From: Lepidodermella squamata | Lineage: Eukaryota; Gastrotricha | Assembly (NCBI GenBank): GCA_047495785.1 | Contig: JBLDXI010000004.1 | Coordinates: forward strand, 248,001-312,000 | Reading direction: 5' to 3' | Length of the DNA: 64,000 nucleotides | Shown: piece by piece, positions 56,808 to 64,000 of the stretch | Position numbering within the stretch: position 1 is the first letter of the stretch | How the letters are laid out: each line of letters opens with the position of its first letter | The notes under the pieces: generated by a model | Seen by the model: the letters and a program-made list of their open reading frames with translations, nothing else | What the model was told of the DNA's origin: nothing | Database searches by the model: none | Made by a program: the position numbers and the translations under genes

Positions 56808-57692
56808 TCAATTTACGTATGTAAGAATCAGTTCTTTCAATTTTTTCGCTGCGCCAGTAAGCGGCCGTGTTCCAAACACGTCGGTCCAATTCTTGTGAGC
56901 TTCGATTATTATGTTGGCCAGCTCGGGCTCGGATGTATTTTTCGCGAGAAATCGATCGTAGTGTTCGTCAATGAGATCAGCGAAGGCTTCGAGTTCGCAC
57001 TTTAAATATTCATTAATGTAAATATTATTTTATGAAATATGTTAAATGTTAACGCCAACCTTCAAGTAGAGATGCCGACGTGGGCCAGTCTGGCGAGCAG
57101 GAGCAGCATTAATAAGCATAGCCATTTTCTCGCGAATCGGGATGCGACGCGGGGTATCGATCAGTACGCTTGTCCGTCGAAAGTTCCAGCCTGGCAGCAA
57201 AGTTTTATCGGGCGCCACAGTGGCATCAGGATTCACGTCGGGATCAGGACTCGCCGACCGCGAGTTGTTGGCTGAAGAATGAACAGATGAGCGAGCTGAA
57301 GAGTGTGCTGAAGAATTAACCGACGAACGCGCAGAGGAACGAGATGAACGATCGGACCGCGCACTTGCTAGGCTGCTGCGCCGCGATGAAGGCCTCGAGT
57401 TCAACGTTAGCCTTGCGACTACCTCGTTTAGGTCATTTTCTTCGGGTTCGGCGATGGTCAGTTTGAAATGAGGAGGCTCGTCAGGACTGAGCCGAAACGC
57501 CCGGGCCAACGCCTGTTCGTCCACGACCGAAACCCAGAAGCTTCCGTCAAAGTACTTAATCGCTAGTGGAAACGACCCTGTGAGTTTCCATTTCCATTGT
57601 CGAAGAATTTCTGCTTGCAAACTTGCCACGGTACGTTCTTCGATGGAGAAGACCCGAACGTCGTCTTTCCAGGACATCCTTATTTCCGACAT
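56808..57692 (-). CDS. PB1-like domain protein with Ser/Arg-rich middle
   Basis: Exon 1 (57692-57060) and exon 2 (56999-56808) join in phase 0 across a 60-bp GT-AG intron, about 274 residues. Residues 1-85 resemble a PB1-type fold: a basic start (WKDDVRVFSI), a leucine/tryptophan helix, KYFDGSFWVSVVDEQALARA in the position of the acidic loop, and FKLTI as last strand. Residues 100-150 are repeated serine, arginine and alanine (SARSSVNSSAHSSARSSVHS). The second exon is helical and acidic (FADLIDEHYDRFLAKNTSEP) and ends LKELILTYVN. PB1 domains pair signalling proteins with each other. The family match is by pattern only and other ubiquitin-like folds are possible. Confidence 0.6.
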
Positions 57693-58283
57693 TTAAGAGT
57701 TAATATATCTAAAATATAAAAAATATGAAATAATGCAATAAATTAAAATAATTAGTTCCAAGATGGTTCAGCGATAAATGTATCTAAATTGAATGCGTAA
57801 AACACCGCGGGATGGCTTGGTATCGCGCCTAGAATAGGAATCTTAATGCATCCACAGAGGGTGAAAAAACGTCATCTCACGCTGGGAAAAATTTGGCGTA
57901 GAACGGATGGTCGTCAATTTTGAAAATAGTCGAGCATTTTTCAAAAGTGCCGATCAGATTAGTAATATCTTGAAAAGGGATCATAATTCGTTTGCCAAGT
58001 GAGCCGAATCTAAATAACTATTATCAAGCAAGCAAGATGAATTACGTAAAGCAAAATTACTTTTTAAAAACTGCCGCAGCGGTAGCTTTCAAACAAGGTA
58101 GGAAAATAGTACCCTTTCGAGGCAAACAATTTTTGTGACGACGATTTCCGCGCCTTGTCGACAGGTAGTGCGCTAGTAAAACGTGTAGATCGTCTTTCAT
58201 TTCAAGTTCAGTAAAAATTCTAGTTACTGACGTTCATATTTATAAAAATAGTGTTAAATTATCGAAATTCCAAGTATTGTATC
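57693..58283. other. Intergenic stretch between divergent genes
   Basis: 591 bases between the divergently oriented genes at 57692 and 58284. No exon or repeat seen; it probably contains both promoters. Confidence 0.5.
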
Positions 58284-60463
58284 ATGGGCGACATCCCAGC
58301 GGTAGGAGTATTGCTGGGAAACGATTTAGCTGGGAGACCCGCGATTATTAGAATAGCCCCAGTCAATAAAACTATTGCTAAACGAAAAGCTATCCGCAAG
58401 CCTTATCGAGAGCTGTCGAGGCAGCAAAAAGTTATTCGCGTTCAACAAGCGTTGGAGGAGCATATGGATAACTTCAAGAATTCTTCTGCATTCCGGCATT
58501 ATGTGGGGAATGAAAAAATAGAGAGATTGGAAATGAAAGCGAAAGTCGTAAATCTGCCCGAGGTCTCCTCGCGTAGACCAGATGGATGTGTGAAAGCATC
58601 GATAGAACGAGCAGAAACTTGCGAAAAGTAAAACTTTCATTAAAAGAAAAAGACGTTAATGTGTCAATTGACCATATTCTTTTCAATAGAGTAATGGAGC
58701 AACAAGCATCGAAGCTTGTACCTACGCGTTCGGCCTATCCGATTGCCAAGCTTTTAGGCCGAGCGAGAATATCTGGTCCTGGATTAATAAGAGCTCGCAG
58801 AGTCATGTCCGGTTATTTGGAAATCGATGGCATAGAAGGTTTGCTGATTGGTTAGTCAATAATTTTAAATATGCTTCATTCGCTTTTAAGACGAAAACGA
58901 GAAGGAAAGAGGCGTAAGAATCAAACTGGATCAGTTTTTGGAAAAATGGATAGCATCTGGTCACTTGAAATCTCGTATGCTGAACGAAGTACGCTTGCAA
59001 ATCGATGGGACACCTCGACGAACCTCCGTTGGGGATTGTCTGGTACAAGCGACGTTATGCTTTGTGACAAAGAAAAAGAAAACTGGTTTGAACGAAGAAT
59101 TTCAGCTCTTAATCTACGAAGGCAAGGAGTCTTACGAATCAGTCAGGAAATACTTGCAACCGGTGGTTGACGAATTGGTGAAATGGGCCACGGAAGGAGT
59201 GCGGGACAAAAATAATATTCGATACCGCATCAAAATTATTTTGATATGCGATTACCCTATGCTTGTTTACATTCAAGCGTGTGGGCATCACGGCTCGCAC
59301 CATGCATGCATTTTTTGTACCAAGGATTTTCGACATGAAGAAGCTGTTGGTGAGGAAAGGAAATTTGATGAAATAGAAGACCAGTGGCACCAGATGAACG
59401 AACGCGAACGCGAGGAAGCCGGCTGGCACAGATTATTTCTACCCATGTTCCTATTACCCAAAGAGGTATTTCAAGTTGCACCTTGCGTCTTGCATCTTGA
59501 ATGTTGCATCACGAATTCTGGGTTGGAAGCGGTAAGAAATGCTGCGGTTTTAGTAATGATTGAATACTTCCTTAACAGATTTTAACAAAATTGAAAGCTG
59601 AAAATCTCACTTCTGCATATGACAACATCAGTAGAATAATTCAATCAAGTTCTAAAAAACTGACATTGCAAGCTTCAACTACTTGCCAGCGAAAAGTGAA
59701 TATTACACGAGCAAATCACACCGCGACAACTAACGTAAGCTAACTTGATTTCTATTTAACGACATGATATAATGAAAAACAGTCACTCAAATGGCTGGCG
59801 ATGACAGGCTCGCTGTTTCAATATCTCGGACCTAATTGGCATCTCGAGTTTGTGAAAGGAAGATACGGTCGAGATATGGCTTTCTACAAGCAATGGCTAC
59901 TGGATAACCACGGCGTGAGGGTCAGGTCTCATTGGACGCTGGAGCAAATTCAGCTGAAAGCTATTGAAAGAGGCCTTGAGCGCGATGTAAGCAATAAGAA
60001 AAAATGCAGCAATTAAACTAAATATTTTCTTAACCAGAACATCGAAAAAATGCAGCAATATATACTGCAGTGCGACGATTTCTTGCAAACATCAAAAAGA
60101 ATTTTCGAAAGAATTGATTGCATGGATCTTGGCGGTGATCCCGAGGAAGACTTCGAGCGATTCGAAGAAGCATTCAAGGGAATTGTTGGAAGGCTGACTA
60201 CTTATGCGCACAGTAAGGACACTTGAGCTAAAACCTTAAAATAACTACAATTGTCGCTATTTCAAGTTACAGCGCGACACGTTCTACCGTTGCTAAGAAT
60301 GGGCATTAACCTGAGATTACTTTCAGCCGAGTCAATCGAAATCAGGCAAAAAATTATCAAGAAAATGCTAAGCATGACTTGCGCAGCTTTGCCTTCATCT
60401 ATTCCGCGGCAACTAATGAAAGTGTTCATGATAAGGTTGTCGCAGTACTGGCGTGCTATTTAA
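58284..60463 (+). CDS. Intact seven-exon gene of unknown family with Cys/His-rich segment
   Basis: Exons 58284-58544, 58577-58850, 58891-59531, 59579-59734, 59783-59986, 60038-60212 and 60273-60463 join without a phase conflict into about 633 residues. Introns are 32, 40, 47, 48, 51 and 60 bp, all GT-AG. The first 130 residues are basic (AKRKAIRKPYRELSRQQKVI). The middle has RIKIILICDYPMLVYIQACG followed by HHGSHHACIFCTKDF, a Cys/His cluster that may bind zinc. The later part includes LGPNWHLEFVKGRYGRDMAF and ends in a helical, basic region. A domain with an acidic motif before a CxxC cluster is reminiscent of some transposase-like proteins, but I cannot assign a family. No flanking terminal repeats were found. 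It may be a domesticated or active transposon gene, or a host gene. Confidence 0.7.
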
Positions 60464-61097
60464 TCTCAAAACCGAAGATTCTAAACCAATGTGATCATTA
60501 ACAATTTGTGATTTGTGATGAGCTGTAAGCTGTGATGAAATGGTTCACGGGAAAGTGAACGAAGAGATTAAGAATAAAATGTGACCGATTTACAACTACT
60601 TGGCGACAACTATACGTCCGTTGGAAAAGTTACACATATTTGTGGTAATGAAAGACGACGAATAGACAAGTGACAATGACAAGAAAGTTGCTAGTAAGCC
60701 AAAATCTGGTATCAGCAGCAGAAAACACAGCGGGATTCTGAATAGACCGCCGGCGGGATATTTTGACCGAAAATAGTTGATAATCAACATTATTTATTTA
60801 TTTTGGATTTAAAACTTAAAGACATTTTTTGTGATTTACATATTATTTGAATTTGCCGCTGATTTTCTTTCGGCCAATCAGAAGAATGGAAAAATTTCTA
60901 CTTACAACCTAAAACATAATGAAGATTGTCGGTGGTAAATCACGTAAGTGTAACGTGAACTCTGCCGTGATGTCGTAAGTCGAAGGCGAGAGCACGTGCG
61001 CTCGTTGTCCCATCAAAAACAATTCTGGCATCATCAAAAAATGTTTCATTTCCAAAATCTTATTTTTCTGAAAAATAAATAATTCTTCGTGGCTAAT
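60464..61097. other. Intergenic stretch
   Basis: No coding exon is supported; ATTTGTGATT-type duplicated words occur at 60501-60535, and AATAAAATGTG near 60572 may be the poly-A signal of the preceding gene. Confidence 0.4.
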
Positions 61098-61324
61098 ATA
61101 AAACTATACGTATTTATTTTATTCTCCGCTCTGCTAACTCTGGCTCTTAGCCAAACCTTTTCTGTGTTTAACAATAAATTTCGGCGTTGCCGTCGCGAAT
61201 CAAGGGGCTGCATTGTAACCCAATTCCCGGTAACAACAAAGCTGTAATTCATCATAAAAAATTAGAAATTTAATTTGTTTAGACGGGGCCGAGTCTGAAC
61301 ACATCTGAACAGTGCATTCGAGAG
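61098..61324 (+). pseudogene. 5' fragment of a cysteine-module gene (copy D), start codon lost
   Basis: 61098-61229 (132 nt) codes a signal peptide (KLYVFILFSALLTLALS) and a first module (RRCRRESRGC), then a GT donor. 61283-61324 (42 nt) codes TGPSLNTSEQCIRE and ends at GTGAGT. Exon lengths equal those of the gene at 38519 (132 and 42). The expected ATG is ATA (61098-61100) and no further exons follow before the opposing gene ends at 61595. It is a truncated, probably silent copy. Confidence 0.65.
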
Positions 61325-61445
61325 GTGAGTGATCATTCAAATCATTTCGGTGATTTATTTACCAGCAAGCCTCGCTTTGCTGTAAACCCAAAACGCTCAA
61401 TGCACTTTGCCGGAATGCACTGGCACTAAAAAATTTTTAATGTGG

Positions 61446-61471
61446 AGTTTATTTTATTTTATTTTATTTTA
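61446..61471 (+). repeat. TTTTA microsatellite
   Basis: About five units of TTTTA between two facing lectin-family genes. Confidence 0.85.
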
Positions 61472-61594
61472 TTAGTACTTCAGTTGTGCCTGTTTAAAAC
61501 GGCTCAAGAAAACTTTGCTCATCATCCGTCCACTTTACTCACAAACTCGTCTAGATCATTCATATTAGCTTCACCGTAAATGATTCACCAACTT

Positions 61595-64000
61595 TCAGTT
61601 TCCGAAATCAAAGCTTTCACACATAACCGGGAAAACGTTCATATCACACGGCAGCGATACCAAGGCAAATGGACCTGACGGGATGCCGTTATCATCGTAG
61701 TATCGATTCATCCCAGCACAATCGTAATTTGTGTTGACGGGCTTCGGATGGCCGCTCACCCAATCGACAGTAGAAGGCGAGTAAGCTGAACCGTCTGACC
61801 ACTTGTAGACGCCTGATCGCCGGTCGAGGCCCACCCAGCAGGCCTCTTGGGGTGTGTTCTGACCATCGACGAATTCTGCCCTTGTTGTGAACGAGGCCAG
61901 GCGAAATCCAGAGGCTGCACATCTCGCTGCGGCAACTGTTATGTTTCTAACTGTGGAATCCAGCCGGTTAATAACGAAGTACTTGCGAGCTCTGAGGCAT
62001 TTGGCTTTGTTGTCGTAGGTTATACGCGGAGGGAAAGGCGATTCGCCTTGGGCACATCCCACCTTTTTACCCCGGCAAGTCACGGCGCCATCCGAGGCGG
62101 TGCAACGCAGATGAGGAAGCTGCGGATAAAAAAAAACAAAAATTGATCGCTTCTTTTCATTCCGCTGATATAAATCACTTTTTTCAAAATGAAGCAGTAC
62201 AGCAAAATGAAGTAGGATCCCAGAAACTAACTGGGGCTTATATTAAAACCCGAATTGGTGTAGCAAAGCTACCCATTTCCCTTGGTACTTCATAAGTGAA
62301 ACGAAACGACAGGCAATCATTATTCCAAATTCGATTGTCAATTTTTGAATTTTGAATTCCATCAGTGCGATACACATTCAAAAATATCGAAAAATAACTC
62401 ACTATGTCAGCAGCACACGTGTAGAAGTCGTCGTAACTTTGGATAAAAGCTTTGCCGTCTTCCCCGAAAGAAAATGGACTTCTCTTGATTTCAAAGAAAC
62501 GCATTCAGTTAGGAGCAAACGTATGACGAGAATCCTCTTACGCCTTCTGGGCAGTAACTGTTTTTCGGCACGCAGAGTAGCAAGTTGCCGGCGTCATTTT
62601 CATCATCAACGCATTGATGGTATCGGCCCTAAGAAAAAAGGTTAAACATGACACGACAGCTTTTTCACTCATAATACAAACTTGAGTGGCGTTGAGGCAC
62701 AGCATCAAGCTATCGCTCAGGCTGGTCGTGCGTGTTCCGAACGGTTGGAGCTGTTTGGGAAACAGAAACGATTATTCGCATTGAAATTTGATGAATGACT
62801 CACGTCGTATTGGCCATCGCCGGTTGGACATTCCTCCCGGCATGATCCACCCTCAATAGTGTCCAAGCACATTCGAATAGGCTATGAATTATCAACGTAA
62901 AAGAAGTCTTGAAACTCGATTTGGTACTCACTCCTTTTCCGCAATCGTCTTTTGTCGGGTAAATCGTCGCCCCAGCGGTCTGAATCGAATTTTCATTATG
63001 GCAATCGGTAATAAAGATTGTGTACTAACCTCGCCTGAATTGCACTGCGTTGGTGCTTTCACGCAGCCTGTAAATGAAGGCTTGGACCAGTCGAAACACC
63101 GGATATGCGGATACATTTCGGGCGGGGCTAGAAATAATACATTTCGATATTTTAAAAAGTGAATTTAAATTTATTTAATTTTTTTCCGCTATCAATTCGA
63201 AATTCCGCTGGAATCATTGAGGAAATGCCGGATGACCAACGGCGTTCCGATAACTTCCGATAATAATTTCCAATGGAAAAATGACAATAGGTGAAGTGCC
63301 AACAGTGTGCAAAGTAGGATCCGGGTGCTGACGCGTTTTCCAATTTTTTCTAGGACCCAGCCAAAGGGTCCCCTGTGGTTTTGTCAACCTTCCTCTGATT
63401 GCAGTCCCCGTACTTCCCCGTACTTCGCAGTCTAGCCTTGAACCTGAACCCTAACCAAACCCAAACGCCGACCCTAAATCCGAACCCTTACTACTAACCT
63501 CAACCTCCAACCCGCGTTCCCAACGTTTTCAGCAATTATTTTGGGCAAGAAACTAGTTATGGTAATTTCGCTGCTAAAGACTGGGTTGAACATGGGTAAC
63601 GTTGTTCAAATCCAATAACTAAAAAATATCGGGGAATACAGGCCTTCAGGGGCCGAAGGCGGACCTATCCTCGCCAAGCTCAGCAAAGTTGGACATACCG
63701 TTTAAGCAATCGTTGAGAGTGCTGAATGTCGCTCCAGCTACATTTCCATTCGAACACGACGCGTTACTCGAAGCCGGTTTACATTCGACAAGAGAAAAAG
63801 TTGTGGAATCGACGCATAAAACGTGAGGTTGCTGATAGAAACGATGATTCAACTCGCAAGAATAGTAAAATCGTGGAGTTAATTAACAAACCAGGCTTGT
63901 TAAACAGTCGGCGTAGTTTCCGCCAAAATCAGTCGAAGCTCTGAAGGTTGAAACCTAGAAGATGAAAAACATGGATTCAATCTAGATTGGATGAGATAGA
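61595..64000 (-). CDS. Secreted module/CTLD protein, minus-strand copy C2, 5' end outside window
   Basis: Nine exons are seen: 63954-63892, 63831-63699, 63127-63030, 62979-62932, 62881-62804, 62750-62682, 62628-62542, 62483-62403 and 62119-61595. Phases agree throughout, and each has the same length as its counterpart in copy C1. Modules include VLCVDSTTFSLVEC, IRCFDWSKPSFTGC, RMCLDTIEGGSC, YHQCVDDEND and LRCTASDGAVTC. The CTLD is complete here: CWVGLDRRSGVYKWSDGSAY, WVSGHPKPV, a long loop with YDCAGMNRYYDDNG, SLPCDMN and PVMCE. KPV stands where sugar-binding lectins have EPN or QPD. There is no stop or frameshift, so this is the likely functional counterpart of C1. The signal peptide and first modules lie beyond 64000. 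Confidence 0.83.
63128..63698. other. Intron of lectin copy C2 with C-rich tract
   Basis: A 571-bp intron. Part (about 63441-63515) is C-rich with repeated AACCCTAA, AAACCC and GACCCTAA words, reading as degenerate TTAGGG on the gene strand. In copy C1 the corresponding intron holds the non-LTR insertion. Confidence 0.5.

Noticed and set aside
1-64000. Bacterial-type features: operons with ribosome sites, CRISPR arrays, insertion sequences
   Set aside because: The intron-rich coding structure and animal domain types exclude a bacterial replicon; no regularly spaced direct repeats of CRISPR type were seen.

Overview
The window is nuclear DNA of a small-intron animal. Coding regions are split into short exons with GT-AG introns (a few GC-AG), many of only 32-75 bases. 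The content is C-type lectin-like domains (CTLD), sushi and ankyrin repeats, C2H2 fingers and metazoan-type transposons (non-LTR, hAT, Harbinger, Mutator-like, pogo-like MITEs). TTAGGG-type tracts occur twice. Tiny introns, GC-AG introns, possible spliced-leader acceptors and TTAGGG motifs would fit a larvacean tunicate, but that is an inference; the sequence does not fix the species.

The main content is a secreted protein family present in at least eight full, broken or partial copies. Each copy has a signal peptide, then several four-cysteine modules, then (in the full copies) one C-terminal CTLD. A module is normally coded by two exons: the first carries three cysteines (C-x(8-10)-C-x(4-6)-C) and the second carries the fourth. 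Exon lengths recur (42, 48, 63, 66, 69, 78, 81, 84, 87, 98, 110 nt) and the phases join cleanly. Plus-strand copies start at 1492 (broken), 5986, 20069, 26991 and 46437. A 5' half at 38519 is joined to a broken trypsin/sushi gene. Minus-strand copies lie at 51061-55865 (broken) and 61595-window end. A 5' fragment sits at 61098 and a CTLD scrap at about 49990.

Layout: 1-7630 holds lectin copies 1 and 2 around a small two-exon gene. 8660-15350 is a nest of inverted repeats, foldback elements and a MITE beside a 5'-truncated non-LTR element. 15640-18680 holds a broken Harbinger region interrupted by a hAT element with an exact 8-bp target duplication. 20069-28577 holds lectin copies 3 and 4 in possible operon order; copy 3 has a 5-kb intron that contains a foldback element. 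30341-35297 holds a pogo-like MITE and a Mutator-like transposase gene. 37121-37770 is a C2H2 gene. 38519-50420 mixes the module/trypsin/sushi chimera, ankyrin genes and the best-resolved lectin gene (46437). 51061-55865 is a broken lectin gene carrying a non-LTR insertion. 56808-57692 is a PB1-like gene. 58284-60463 is an intact seven-exon gene of unknown family. The window closes with a 5' lectin fragment facing a mostly complete minus-strand lectin gene.

The lectin copies are probably extracellular. Their CTLDs lack the usual calcium/sugar EPN or QPD motif, so sugar binding should not be assumed. Their order, shared upstream blocks and patchwork similarity indicate repeated local duplication, conversion and decay.
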